Of a stretch of 64,000 nt of DNA, positions 41,906 to 53,259 are shown piece by piece (positions within the stretch are counted from its first letter, which is position 1; each line of letters begins with the position of its first letter). Made by a program: the position numbers and the translations under genes. The notes under the pieces are model-generated. The model had not been told where the DNA came from. It did no database searches and saw only the letters and a program-made list of their open reading frames with translations. The stretch comes from Tridacna crocea (Eukaryota > Mollusca > Bivalvia > Cardiida > Cardiidae), in assembly GCA_943736015.1 (NCBI GenBank), contig OX031068.1, positions 26,606,296-26,670,295 on the forward strand, given 5' to 3'.

Positions 41906-42185
41906 GGGCCTTAGACTAGGGGATTCCCAGTGTTTGAATCTCTGGCTCAGTGCTCTCCTTTCTTTGGTCTGATAATAGTTACTGAGACAGAATTCATTTT
42001 TCTATCATTGCAATTGTTCTTAAGATGATTATTATGTGGCGCCATTGACTTGAGAAGAATAATGTGTGAAATGCCATTAAAAGAGACTCCAGGTAACCAT
42101 GGATAAGTGCACTGGTTGCTATGATATAAATGGGAGAATTTTGGAAATGGCATTGAACACCATACAAACAAACAAACAAGCAAAC
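41906..42185 (+). repeat. SINE copy
   Basis: Head-like GGGGATTCCC..GTTTGAATCTCTGGCTCAG, then the reverse complement of the body at 36060-36375 and 8415-8690 (CCATGGATAAGTGCACTGG). Confidence 0.5.
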
Positions 42186-42200
42186 AAACATATAAACAAG
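42168..42200. repeat. (AAAC)n microsatellite
   Basis: ACAAACAAACAAACAAGC and onwards, about 33 bases. Confidence 0.8.
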
Positions 42201-42458
42201 TCCTCAGCTCACTGAGAAAAGCCAGGATCATATGGTAAAGGGTTACTGGAAGAAACGCCCTCTACTTTATAAGTCTGGAATTTTTATTACTGCATTTTGA
42301 TCTTTGAATTAGAGTTTATTACATTGCAAAATGTTGAATAGATTAGTAACAATTACATGCAAAATTATGTCAGCTAAATTTTCATGTTAAAGTTTATGTA
42401 CCATATATTATGACAAGAAAATGTTATTTCCTGCTGATGCAAACATGGATTTTATGTC

Positions 42459-42530
42459 CTGATAGCTCAGTCTGTAACATGTGGCTCTTTTGATTGCATC
42501 CTGCTCTAAGACTTTGAACATTATTTTTTA
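42459..42530 (+). repeat. tRNA-like SINE fragment
   Basis: CCTGATAGCTCAGTCTGTAAC resembles an A box; a B box is only suggested (TTTTGATTGCATCC). Confidence 0.4.
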
Positions 42531-43868
42531 GGTGGGCTATTGTGATTCTGCTGTGTCTGTCGTCTGTAATCTAGTCATCAACATTTACTGTGTGTGCACT
42601 CTGGATGCCACAGTTTTTTGTCAGATACCTATGATACTTGCTCATAATGTTTGTTTTGATGAAATGTTGGACAAGTTTGTAATTGGGTCATACAGTTTCA
42701 AAGACTAGGTCACTGGACTAAATTTTATGAAAAGTTTTTGTGCACTCCAGTGGCCACATTTTCACCCTGACAGTCTTGAAACTTTACACAGAATTTTTTC
42801 CTGATGATGTCTTGGACAACTGTGAAATTGGGTCATGTTGGAACAAAAAGTAGGTAACTGGAGTAAATTTTATGAAAAGTTTGTGTGCACTGTAGTGGCC
42901 ACATTTTCACCCTGACAGTCTTGAAACTTGTCCAAGAATTTTTTCCTTGATGATATCCTGGATGAATGTGAAATTTGGTCATGTTGGGACAAAAAGTAGG
43001 TCTTGGTATCAAATTTAAAAAAAAAAGGTTTGTGTGCACTGTAGAGGCTTCACTTTCAGCCAAATACTCATGAATTTCCTCAAGATATTTGACTTGATAA
43101 AATCTTAGATAAGTTTGAAACCTAGTTATGATACATCAAAAAGTTTATCAATGGGCTAAATTTTATAAAAAACTTTATGTGCAGTCAAGAAATATCATTT
43201 TCAGCCTGTTAGTCTTGAACTTGGTCAGAATACTTGTCCTGAAGTGGGTCATGTTGAGTCAAAAAGTAGGTCACAAGGTCAAATCTTTAAAAAGCTTTGT
43301 GTGCACTGTACAGGCCTCATATCAGCATTATAGTAATGAAACTTGGTCAGAATGTTGTTATTGATAGTGCCTTAAAGAAGTTCAAATTTTGGTCACATTG
43401 AGGAAAAAAGTAGGTCACTGGTCCAAAACTTAGAAAAATCATGTTTTTACCATCAAAGCCACATTTTCAGCCCGTTGATTATGAATCTTATTGAGAATAT
43501 TTTTCGTAATGGTATTTTACACAACTTCAAAAATGGAGCATGTCGGGTCAAAAAGTAGATCACATACACTTATGTGTTTACATCATTAAAACCAGGGCTC
43601 CTATTCACCAACCATTCTTAGGAACATTCTTAGTCTTATTCTTCAGAATTTCATCTGTATGAAAATAACAGAATTCCGATTGGGTAAACCATATGGTTTA
43701 GCCTATCAGAAGTTCTGTTACTTTCACTATCAGAAAACCTTGAAGAATAAGACAAAGAATGTTCTTAAAAATGATTAGTGAGTTTGGACCCAGGTTCTCT
43801 TCAGCTTTATCAGCTGTAGATGACTGTATTCAGGTGAGTGCTTAAGGGCCACTGGCCCTCTTCTTGTT
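42529..43868 (+). mobile_element. Old HINE/pearl-like element
   Basis: TAGGTGGGCTATTGTGATTC start and CAGGTGAGTGCTTAAGGGCCACTGGCCCTC then TTCTTGTT end. About seven diverged units with GTGTGCACTCTGGATGCCAC, GAAACTTG and TCATGTTGGGACAAAAAGTAGG. It is an older relative of 33546-35712 and hosts the foldback at 43596. Confidence 0.75.
43596..43795. repeat. Foldback MITE nested in the HINE
   Basis: GGGCTCCTATTCACCAACCA..GAACATTCTTAGTCTTATTC at the left mirrors GAATAAGACAAAGAATGTTC..TGAGTTTGGACCC at the right (arms near 60 bases). The centre AACCATATGGTT is itself a palindrome. Confidence 0.75.
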
Positions 43869-43916
43869 CTTGCTACAGTAGCCAGAATGTCCCTATCCAT
43901 TTGTTCCTTTAGATAC

Positions 43917-44151
43917 TCTAACCTTTTACTAAATAATCCCTGGTTTTTACCACCCTGAGACCGAGCCTTTTGAAAACATCGAGGGAAAAGGATAAAATGC
44001 TGGTAACCAATATTTTCTCCTATTCCAACAATGTTTTCTTGACCCTGCTGGAAACAAATTTAAATTTCAATTTACATTTTTTTGTTGTTGTTGTCTTCAA
44101 GTGCTTTCAATTTGGACCAGTCTAAAATTTTGTTGTTTGGTAAAGACTTGA
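43917..44151 (+). repeat. TPE copy, type A
   Basis: CTCTAACCTTTTACTAAATAATCC start; core GCTGGTAACCAATATTTTCTCC; end GGTAAAGACTTGA. Confidence 0.85.
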
Positions 44152-44363
44152 CCCTATACCATACAATCCTAAGTTTTAACAGCCTCTGAGAAAAAGAACT
44201 TTTAAAAGTATTGTGAGAAAAGGAGATAATTCTGGAAACTAGCATTTTCTCCTTTCTCCACAACTTTTTCTATCCTATCAAAGAAAAACTCTTATTTTGT
44301 GCAACATTTATTTTGTCATCTGCAAATGCTTTTGATTTGGGCCTGTCTGAATTTGGTAGAGTG
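44147..44363 (+). repeat. TPE copy, diverged
   Basis: Starts TTGACCCTATACCATACAATCC at the end of the preceding copy; core GGAGATAATTCTGGAAACTAGC; end TTTGGTAGAGTG. Confidence 0.8.
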
Positions 44364-44424
44364 AAACACCACTCTGCATAACTGGCTATATATTATATAG
44401 TTCTGTGGTAATAGTGGAATTCAT

Positions 44425-44475
44425 CCTTTGTAGATCAAAGATCAGACTCGATGTTTTGCACAGTCTGACCTGAGA
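44425..44475. repeat. GFB hairpin, decayed
   Basis: GTAGATCAAAGATCAGACTC ... GCACAGTCTGACC. Confidence 0.5.
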
Positions 44476-44884
44476 ACGCAAAGCAATTGTAGCTGTGAAT
44501 GAGGATTTAAGGGCAAGGGATTTGGCAAAGAAAATTATGATGTTATCATTTTTAAACAGAAATACTATAAAACATTTTGCAGAAAAAAATTGTGACAAGG
44601 AAAACTGGAAACCAAAACATTTTTCGACTGCTTCTTTAGAGAAACAAGCATCTATTTTATCACATTAAGAAATCCCCGCATTTTCTTCTACCTATGCACA
44701 ATTATAATTACTCTATCTCAGCAAGACGCAGTCTCTACTGCAAGCTGTTATCGACCATGACTGCTAACTGTTCTACCATACATCAGCACTTGCGTAAAAC
44801 CATCATCCACTTCCTTTCAACACTTAGCAACACAGGGAGTTTTAGATTTGTACATATTGAAGCTGCTGATTTGCTAACAACAGT
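44476..44884. other. Non-coding stretch, nothing recognised
   Basis: No supported feature. Confidence 0.5.
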
Positions 44885-45113
44885 TTAGCCTTTACCAAAT
44901 AATCCCTGGTTTTTACGCCCCTGAGAAAGAAGCCTTTTGAAAACATACTGGGAAAAGGAGAAAATGCTGGTAACCAGCATTTTCTCCTTTTCCCACAATG
45001 TTTTCTAACCTGCTAGAAAAAAACATTCAATTTTTGAACTGCCTTTATTTTCTGGTCTGTAAGTGCTTTCAATTTGGACCAGTCTATTATTTTGTCATTT
45101 GGTGAAAGGTTAA
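44885..45113 (+). repeat. TPE copy, type A, near consensus
   Basis: TTAGCCTTTACCAAATAATCC start; perfect core; end GGTGAAAGGTTAA. Confidence 0.92.
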
Positions 45114-45275
45114 TGTGGCTCAGATGATAAGATTTTTCTTTGAGAAGGTAGGAAAACATTGTTCAAAAAGGAGGAAATGCTGGTCACCAGAATTTCTGTT
45201 TTTCCCCAATATACAGTATTTTCAAAAGCCAACAGCCTCATTGATAAGACTACGTGATTGTTGGTAAAGTGTTAA
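45110..45275 (-). repeat. TPE copy, left unique half missing
   Basis: Shares TTAA, then goes at once to TGTGGCTCAGATGATAAG and the core GGAGGAAATGCTGGTCACCAG; end GGTAAAGTGTTAA. Confidence 0.75.
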
Positions 45276-45616
45276 AATGTAATGACATGTCATGCAGAAG
45301 AAAAAACAACAAGAACTTCTGGATCCTTACCAGAATTTAGAATAAAATTTCAAATTTATTTCTTCACAGGCAAATTTTTGTCGATAACTTTTGAAAACAT
45401 TGTTGAAAAAAGAAGCAGTTTCTCACTATCGCATAAACCATTTATGGAAACATGTAGGGAAAAGAACAATGTGCTGGAAGCATGAAACAAATTGCAGGAA
45501 TTTCACAGTGAATCATTGTCAGAGTCTATAGCAAATTTTTTTCCCAATATAATTATAGGGCTTACAGTTAGATTGTTTCCTGTAAAGAGTGGAAAATATT
45601 GCAATGTGGTAAAGTG
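45276..45616. other. Non-coding stretch with faint TPE-like words
   Basis: AACATTGTTGAAAAAAGAAG and GAAACATGTAGGGAAAAG hint at very old copies; nothing I can bound. Confidence 0.4.
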
Positions 45617-45916
45617 TTAACCCTTTATCACACGATCCTGAGTTTTGACAACCCGGATAAGAAATTCTATAGAAAGCATTGTGTGAGAAAAAAAGGAGAA
45701 AATGCTGGTTACCAAACGACAAAATTTCAAACTGAAACCAAATTGAAAGCATTTGCAGGTTGCAAATTAAATGTTGCTAAATTGATAATTTGATAGGGTA
45801 GAAAACATCCTGGAAAAAAAAGAAAATGCTGATAACCAGCATCTTGTCCCACTAGGTTTTTGAAAAACTGTCTTTTTCAGGCGCATCAAATGTCGGAATT
45901 GTGTGGCAAAGGGTTA
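45617..45916. repeat. Chimeric TPE: plus half joined to a minus copy
   Basis: TTAACCCTTTATCACACGAT runs as a plus copy to GGAGAAAATGCTGGTTACC. It then continues AAACGACAAAATTTC, the terminal sequence of a minus copy, to GTGGCAAAGGGTTAG. The joint lies on TTACC, a word shared by the palindrome centre and the element tip. Confidence 0.8.
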
Positions 45917-46529
45917 GGATAAAGTAAGTCAACTTTGAATAAAGTGTTATAAATGAAAAAACACACACACACAAAAAGTTGCACAGAAATTGCTTGTTAA
46001 AGGCATTGGATCCTTTTGCTACAATGTTTTTAATCCGTGCCTGCTGTAGAAAGAAGAACATCTGCAAGAGGTAACATTTTAAAGAAAGTTTATGAGACTT
46101 ATGAGAAGCATTTTCAAATACATTATAAAGTTAATTGGAATAAATACTGACATAAATCAGTATTGCATCAATTTTATTGGATGGAGATGTCATTGTAGAA
46201 ATATTACAGAACATTACACATGAGATATTTGCTTTGTGTATGCACAGCTTAAGGTTAGAAACTCAATAAGAATGTGCAAGATGTTTTACTTTTATAAAAC
46301 TGACAGGCATCAAAATCAAAGGGCTGAAGGGCCTGAGCCATTAATGTTATATGGGATATCAAATTGTAGCCATAGTATTTAGATGCTGGATTAATGACAC
46401 ATTATTTCTGTTTATGTATACAAACAATTGGCATATGAAATTGCAATAAATATTACAAGTGAGAATTTAGGTACAGAATCAAATTGCTCAGAACAGTATG
46501 ATAAACTATAGAATAGTGTTTTTCTTTTT
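45917..46529. other. Non-coding stretch, nothing recognised
   Basis: A short (AC)n run near 45960. No gene. Confidence 0.5.
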
Positions 46530-46640
46530 TCAAACAATCCAGTGCTTTAGAGACCATTTGTGAAAACCATTTTGAAAATATTTACAGTAATCATCATTTC
46601 TTCTTTTTCTCATGTTTTCTTTCACACATCTCTTCCTTTA
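46530..46640 (+). repeat. Possible old TPE fragment
   Basis: CAATCCAGTGCTTTAGAGACC and GTAATCATCATTTCTTCTTTTTC; weak. Confidence 0.35.
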
Positions 46641-47308
46641 GGCCATATCTAAAGGCCACTAGTTGCTAAAAAGAGACAATTTTTGAGTAAAAGTGCTGTC
46701 AAATCTCATTTATACTATTTAAAAATGCAGATAGTGTTATGAGTCTGACAATGTGTGACCATGGTCTATTAAAATTCCAATCACTGGCAAAAAAATGTGT
46801 TCTACAGCTAGAAGTAAAATTACCAATTTTCTTGAATTTTGAACTAGAATTAAAGCATTGACCTTTGAATTGTGTACTGTTTGCCTCTGAAAGTAGGCTT
46901 TTGACTTGCAATCTGCAAAGAAGCTTCAACATGAACTAGGCTAAAAGTTTTTGGTCTTTTAATAGGTTATTACACTGACAAATACTTCGATATCATTTTG
47001 TAGAGTCTAGTTCTTCTAGATATCATAGGTTAGTTTTACTGAGTGCTGTATTCTCAAAAAACAAAATTGTGTTCAAAAAAATATTACTAAATGCATTGAG
47101 GCAAACCTGTATGGGTTATTTCATGTTTAAAGTCCCTATAGTGATCAAAGTTAACAGGGAGGTATTTAAATGGATCTAACTTTAAATCATACCATTTCAT
47201 AGTATTGAAATGAATGTGAAAACAATACTTATCTATTGGATGATCAATTCAAATGCTAGAAGCTGGCAGAAAAATGAATTTTAAAACACAGATAGGTTAC
47301 TAATAAAC
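46641..47308. other. Non-coding stretch, nothing recognised
   Basis: No supported feature. Confidence 0.5.
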
Positions 47309-47529
47309 TTAACCACATGACAGAATTTTAGACTGGTCCAAATTGAAAGCATTTGCAGATGACAAATAAATGTGAATCAAAAATTGAAATTTTATTTGGA
47401 AAGGGCAGAAAACAATGTGGGAAAAGGAGAAAATGCTGGTTACCAGCATTTTCTCCTTTCCCACAATGTTTTCAAATGCTTTCTTTTTTAAGGGTCGTTA
47501 AAAGTTGGGATCGTGTGGTAAAGAGTTAA
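47309..47529 (-). repeat. TPE copy, type A
   Basis: TTAACCACATGACAGAATTTTAG start (tip shortened); perfect core; end GGTAAAGAGTTAA. Confidence 0.9.
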
Positions 47530-47820
47530 ACAAAAGCAAGAAGAACCTTGTAAATTTCAAAGTAACTATAGAATTCATTTTGCTGCCAGTGACTACTACT
47601 TGGACGGACTGTACTGTAAAACATTGTTGCATTGAGAATTATTTACATGCTTACAAATGATATGGTGTTAAGTAGATTTTATATGCATTTTAGTGACTAA
47701 TTTGTTTACCTTTGGCCAGTTTTAGGCTTTTAATGTTAGACACTGGTAATGGAGACCGCCAAAGCTATTACAATGGCACCAGCAAAATTTTGCTACCACA
47801 AAAATCTGAAGCAATAATTA

Positions 47821-48035
47821 TTAACCCTTTACTAAACAATCCTTGGTTCTCACGACCCTGAGAAAGAAGCATTTTGAAAACATTGTGGGAAAAGGAGAAA
47901 ATGCTGGTAACCAGCATTTTCTCCTTTTCCCACGATATTTTCTACCGTGCTGGAAACAAATTTCTACTTTTGAGTTGTCTGCAAATGCTTTCAGTTTGGA
48001 CAAATCCAAAATTTTTGTCGTTTGGTAAAGGGTTA
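47821..48035 (+). repeat. TPE copy, type A
   Basis: TTAACCCTTTACTAAACAATCC start; perfect core; right unique half shortened; end GGTAAAGGGTTAA. Confidence 0.92.
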
Positions 48036-48149
48036 AATAAACCTATATAAGTAGGCCAGATCTTTTGGTTTGACTTGCTTTGACTCAAGCTCATAAGGAT
48101 AACATAACTATGCAATTTTCTTTACATAAATGAATGTTCAGACTGTGGC

Positions 48150-48378
48150 TTAACCCATTACCACACAATCCCTACTTTTGATGCCCCTGTGAAAGAAGCC
48201 TTTTGAAAACACTGTAGAAAAAGGAGAAAATGCTGGTAACCAGCATTTTCTCCTTTTCCCACAGTGTTTTCTTCCCTTCCCAGAACATATTTTAAATTTT
48301 CAGTCGTCTTTATTATGTTGCCTGCAAATGCTTCCAATTTGGAGCAGTCTAAAATTTTGTTATTTGGTAATGAATTAA
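48150..48378 (+). repeat. TPE copy, type A
   Basis: TTAACCCATTACCACACAATCC start; AACACTGTAG against CACAGTGTTTTC at the outer arms; end GGTAATGAATTAA. Confidence 0.92.
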
Positions 48379-48940
48379 TGGTCTAGATTGTGAGGTTGTA
48401 ACAAAGGTAATCCCTGATGCAGAGCTGTTCTGGTAGAAGTATCCCTTTGTGAAATACTTTTCCCAGGTTTTAATTCATATCAGATAAATAACCGAGCCCT
48501 AATCGTATCTGTTGAAAACCATGACAGTCATGAAGTAAAAGGATTTTTAAGATCATGAAAATTTAAAGATTTAGTTACAAGCCTGCAAAGCTACTGCTGT
48601 TTTGTAAAAGTTTCTTTTTGATGCAGTATGATATACTAATTAATATTGCATACAATATTCACGGAATATGTGTTTTTGCCTAATCTGAATATCTTAACTT
48701 TATAATAGGCTGTTTTGTCTTTGTTCTATTGTAACAAGTTAGTCAATTTATGCAAATCATGGATAATTTATAGATAATACAGCTCCTATAGCCATATCTC
48801 TCAGTCTGCTATATACCCTTTTGCATAAAGACTATCTAATTGATAGCAAAGTTCAAGATGAAAGACATTTTTCAGATTAGAGGTGGTCAAAATCTAGAGC
48901 AGTATATTAATACTTTACAAAAGTCTTTCAGAATTATATT
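48379..48940. other. Non-coding stretch, nothing recognised
   Basis: No supported feature. Confidence 0.5.
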
Positions 48941-48992
48941 TGTCTTTGTGGACAGCGTAGATTAAGATCAGATTGCACTGTGAGCAGTGCTG
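48941..48992. repeat. GFB hairpin, left half
   Basis: TGTCTTTGTGGACAGCGTAG and AAGATCAGATTGCAC; right arm mostly missing. Confidence 0.5.
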
Positions 48993-49171
48993 AAACTGGA
49001 CTAATGCAACCTTAATATTGCTGTTACACTAGAGTTGAATATTTCTAGAATGAAAATGTACATTAGGTTTCTACAAGGATTAAATTCATGGTTTTCAACA
49101 GTTTCTTGGGTTTCAAGACAAAAGATTTTGATTGGTCCAATTTTGATGAGAATATTTTACCTCTTTACTAA

Positions 49172-50407
49172 CCCCCCGTTCACACAGAGCTGTGACTTTA
49201 GGACGATCATCCCGATCAAGCCACGATCTGAAAAAGTATTGGATCGGCGCTGATCGGGGCCGATCGGCGTCTAAATTGAGCAATTTGGCAAGTTATGGTC
49301 TTCACTACGACCGTACTACGATGCTCCCACGTCCAACGCGCTGCTGACACGCTTCTACTACGATGTTACGCAGACCATTGCCGACCAGTGGCCGCGTTTA
49401 CTGCGTTTATACTGCGCTTCTGCTACGACAGTCAAGATCATACTACGATGCTACGCAGACCTAGAAGACTGTACGACGATATCGCTACGGTGGTGCCGAT
49501 CATATCACGCTTGTAGTACGCTTCTAGTACGATTTTGGCGATGATGTATATATATCTTGGGTTTCAAACATTATTTTTCACTTCTTTCCAAACTTTAAAC
49601 ATGAACGAACGTATTAATGTTGATCTGATTCATCTGCTTTACTTCAGCAAGAACAAATTAATGTTGGTTGAAATTGAAATTGCACAGATCGTTAACAGGC
49701 GGAGGCGCAGAAGAAGGCTGCAGGATTTTCGAGGTCACGAGTCACAGAGCTTGCAACCGCAGATTTTTCCCGGCCTTTACCATGGGGTTTACGGGGCATT
49801 TTCAATTTTTGCAACTGTAACAAGATGTGTAAAGTTCGAAGTCTCAACTGCAAATGATCGTGAATTATAGTGCCGCCCTTTATATGTAGTTGAGAGATGA
49901 TGATTGGTCAAATATCAACGCTATAAAAAAAAACCTGCAGCCTGATAGGTCGTAGTATGATCGGCGTAAGGTCTTGGTAGGTCTTCGTAGGATCGTCTGG
50001 AACGTAGAGAGATCGTAGTGGGAACGTAGTAAGAACGTAATGGGAGCGTTGTAGGAGCGTAGTCGATATGTTCCCGATTGTACTACGCTTTTACTGCGCT
50101 TTTACTACGATCATAAAGATCTCTCCACGATGCTTCCGCACTGCTTGTACGATTACGGCGCTTCTACTACGCTCTTTTTACGACTTTACCCCGATTCTTG
50201 TTGGCCACGATCCCGCTACGCTTATTTTGAGCATGTTCAAAATAAGCGTGGCGAGAGCGTAGAGCTTCCCGATCATGAAGACCCTACCGCGATTATGCTG
50301 CGCTTATGAAGACTCCACTACGTTTCTCCTGCGATTTATCACGATCGGCCACGTTTTCGGCCACGCTTTGATCGTAGTAGAAGCGGCGTCTATGTGTGAA
50401 CGGGGGG
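49172..50407. mobile_element. PIF/Harbinger-like non-autonomous element 2
   Basis: Flanked by TAA at 49169-49171 and 50408-50410. Ends CCCCCCGTTCACACA (left) and TGTGTGAACGGGGGG (right) are exact 15-base inverted repeats. Both subterminal regions are packed with degenerate CTACTACGATGCTACGC words in one orientation at the left and their complements (CGTAGTAG, GAACGTAG) at the right. GC content is far above the surroundings. Confidence 0.75.
49535..49870 (+). pseudogene. Transposase-like N-terminal fragment inside the Harbinger-like element
   Basis: An open frame of 111 codons; from the second Met it reads MNERINVDLIHLLYFSKN, then EIAQIVNRRRRRRRLQDF. A hydrophobic stretch followed by an arginine run near the N-terminus is common in HARBI1-like nucleases, and the setting fits. 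The catalytic region is absent, so at best this is a remnant. It could also be unrelated sequence carried by the element. Confidence 0.35.
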
Positions 50408-50588
50408 TAACTGAACCCATGTTTTAACAACCCAGAGAAAGATTGTCTACTAGCATTCTTTCCGTTTCCTAAACGGTTTTCTTTATTTCTAAGACAAGCT
50501 ACCCCATTTGATTCACTTTTAGGTTGTTGTTTTGTAATGTTCTCAAATTTGACAAATCTAAATACTGTCTTGTCTGGTAAAGAGTTAA

Positions 50589-51025
50589 TAAGTCAGCCTG
50601 GTTATCAAGACATTGTTGCAAAATCTGTTCCTTTCATCATCTTACCTTGTCAGTTTTGGATGACCAGGTAGAGGGTCAAACTTGAATGAACAATCAACAA
50701 GCGTAATTATTGGCAGCTAGCTAGACAAAGGCTTAATATGTACAGACACCTTGGCCAAAACATATTATTGTGATATACTAAAATGCATTTGTTTTAATAT
50801 GAAATTCATTTCTAAATCAAATTGATGCTGGCAATCTCCTGTGCGTAGATTCTTAGTAATGTAGTACTCCAAATGCAAGATAGACTATTAAGTGTCTGTA
50901 TATGACCATCAAGTTCATGTGGCTAAGTTGACCAGTCAGATTTTGTAGTAGATTTTGTGTTATGCTGATGTGGTAAATTTGTTGTTCTTTCTTTCTATGC
51001 ATTACTATTATTTTTTGTCAATTTG
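50589..51025. other. Non-coding stretch, nothing recognised
   Basis: No supported feature. Confidence 0.5.
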
Positions 51026-51214
51026 TTAACTCTTTACCAGATAAAAAAAAAATCTAAACTTCCCACTAGCATAAAAACATGAAAAAGGGTAACAAAACAC
51101 TCTGGGAAAAGGAGAAAATACTGGCTACCTGCAGTTTCTCCATTTATCACAGTGTTTTTAAAAACCATCTCACTTTGGTTTGTAAAAACTGAAGGTTGTA
51201 TGATGAAAGGTTAA
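51026..51214 (-). repeat. TPE copy, shortened left half
   Basis: TTAACTCTTTACCAGAT start; core GGAGAAAATACTGGCTACCTGCAGTTTCTCC; end ATGAAAGGTTAA. Confidence 0.82.
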
Positions 51215-51589
51215 TCCTGACACCATGGTAGTAACTCTGTTGTTATACAACTGGACAAGATTATGTGCAGGCAGTTTGTCACTGAAGCAAAACTGCTCAG
51301 ACTCGGCATGCATTTAAAACAGATAGACCAAGTTGAAAAAGAACCAAAAAATGACATCAGATGTATTTAAGAGCTGATGCATCTGGAACAGTTGCAGTAA
51401 TGCAAGAGGGAAAAATATTTATCTCAATTGTTCGAGGGCTTATCAATTTCAAGGCATGTGTTTTTCATCAGAGTTTAGTGGATTCTGACAATTATGAATA
51501 TGACATACCATGTGTGTGCATGTAGAAACAGATTCTAGCTCTCAACTTTAATTTTGTTCTTCCATTAACAACATATACATGGCTTTCTT
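51215..51589. other. Non-coding stretch, nothing recognised
   Basis: No supported feature. Confidence 0.5.
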
Positions 51590-51642
51590 GGGTAGTGCTG
51601 ATCAGGGTCAGCCTGCACTGAATGTATTGATCTACATGTTTC
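51590..51642. repeat. GFB hairpin, decayed
   Basis: GTAGTGCTGATCAGGGTCAG ... ATTGATCTACATG. Confidence 0.45.
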
Positions 51643-51758
51643 AAGAAATTGAAATTTAGCAGCTGAATAAGAAATACCACCTTTGAGTTTGATTTAGAGT
51701 CAACTCTCATGGGTGGGAGGCAATGCAGTGAACCAAAGAAGTTGGTTTGGAACCAGTA

Positions 51759-51979
51759 TTAATCCATTACCACACAATCCCTACTTTTGACGACCCTGAG
51801 AAAGAAGCCTTTAGAAAACATGGTGGGAAAAGGAGAAAATGCTGGGAACCAGCATTTTCTCCTTTCCCCGCAATGTTTTGTACTCTTCGCAAAACAAATT
51901 TCAAATTTTTAGTCACTTTTATGTTGTTGTCTGCCTTTGATGGACAAGCCTAAGATATTTTCGTTTGGTAATGAGTTAA
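51759..51979 (+). repeat. TPE copy, type A
   Basis: TTAATCCATTACCACACAATCC start; core GCTGGGAACCAGC; end GGTAATGAGTTAA. Confidence 0.92.
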
Positions 51980-52004
51980 TTTCCATATCAAAGACAACAC
52001 AGGA

Positions 52005-52075
52005 AGCTTTTGCTGACAGTATAGATCAAAATTAGATTGCACAGAATTTGAAGTCTGATCTCTAATCTATTTTAT
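52005..52075. repeat. GFB hairpin, decayed
   Basis: GACAGTATAGATCAAAATTAG ... GAAGTCTGATCTCTAATC. Confidence 0.5.
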
Positions 52076-52164
52076 TCTAGATCATGACCAAACTATGTCT
52101 ACACCTTGCAGTACAACTTTTTTATCACAATTGATAATTAGAAGGTCAAATTCATTTATTTGAT

Positions 52165-52414
52165 AGTTAAAAAGTTAACATCTTTTTCTGACCCCAAATG
52201 CAGTTAACTCTTAACCACACAATCCCGAGTTTAACGATCCTGGGGAAGAATTCCTTTAAACATTGTAAGAAAAGGAGAAAATGCTGGTAACCATCTGTTT
52301 AGCTACATTCAATAATTATGTTGCCTGCAAATGCTTTGAATTTGGTCTAAGTCTGAATTTTGTCGTTTGGTAAAGAGTTAAAAAGTTAACATCTTTTTCT
52401 GACCCCAAATGCAG
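52165..52414. repeat. 39-base exact direct repeat around a TPE
   Basis: AGTTAAAAAGTTAACATC..CCCCAAATGCAG occurs at 52165-52203 and again at 52376-52414. It brackets the TPE copy at 52204-52381 and belongs to the left end of the next TPE copy. Confidence 0.9.
52204..52381 (+). repeat. TPE copy with right core arm deleted
   Basis: TTAACTCTTAACCACACAATCC start; GGAGAAAATGCTGGTAACC then straight to the right unique part; end GGTAAAGAGTTAA. Confidence 0.88.
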
Positions 52415-52585
52415 AGACTTTTGAAATTGTTATAACAGGAGAAAGTGATAGTAATCAACATTTTCTCTTTTTCTCACACTGTTTTCTGCCCCTTTAGAGA
52501 CAAATCTTATGAAATGAAGCACATTTAACTTGTTGTCTGCAATCTACTTTGGCATTGTCAATTATTTTGTCACCTTGGTAAGTTA
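52386..52585 (+). repeat. TPE copy, diverged
   Basis: TTAACATCTTTTTCTGACCCC start; core GGAGAAAGTGATAGTAATCAAC; end ACCTTGGTAAGTTAC. Confidence 0.7.
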
Positions 52586-52640
52586 CAGAAGTATTCAGTA
52601 TGTATAGAATTTAATCTTCCGTTTTACCAATTAGATATCA

Positions 52641-52852
52641 TTTAGCCTGTTACTGCACAATCCTGAGCTTTTACAAGTCTAACAAAGATTAGGCTATTGA
52701 AAACAATGTGGAACAAGGAGAAAATGCTGGTAACCAGCATTTTCTCCTTTTTCCACAATATTTTCTACCCTTTTTTAATCACAACATACTTGTAGGCAAT
52801 AAATTCTTTTGGTTTGGACTAGTCCATAATTTTGTACTCTGGTAAAGAGCAA
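52641..52852 (+). repeat. TPE copy, type A
   Basis: TTAGCCTGTTACTGCACAATCC start; perfect inner core; end GGTAAAGAGCAA. Confidence 0.87.
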
Positions 52853-53259
52853 CAAAAATATGAAGTGTTTACAAAATTTAATCTTTCTTTTGACCAAAGC
52901 TCTCCAATGAAAGATATCCAAATACAGTGTTGCATTATGGGGTAATATGTAAATGAGTGCACAAAGAAGGTTAAGTAGAGCCTTTGTGTGGCATTTATGT
53001 GAACTCCTATGCCCTCAAAATTCTTTTTGTCATTCATTAAAATAACGATGCGTCATCTGTCTTTTTTTGTGACATATTTGTACATGTGGGCGGAGATAAA
53101 GGGATTTTTTTGTAGGTGGAGCTTTTTAAATCAGTTTCAAGGAGGAGAGTAATTTTAAATCCTTTCGGACAACATAAATATTTGACGATGATTTTGTCAG
53201 TTGAAAAGGGAATAGTATTGTATTTTGGCCTGCATTGGTGTTCCATTTCTTGTAGAACC
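52853..53259. other. Non-coding stretch, nothing recognised
   Basis: No supported feature. Confidence 0.5.

Larger units (their letters stand above)
49157..50588 (+). repeat. TPE copy split by a Harbinger-like insertion
   Basis: The tip TTTACCTCTTTACTAA (49157-49171) continues after the insertion as CTGAACCCATGTTTTAACAACCC and ends GGTAAAGAGTTAA at 50588. The core is decayed. Confidence 0.65.
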
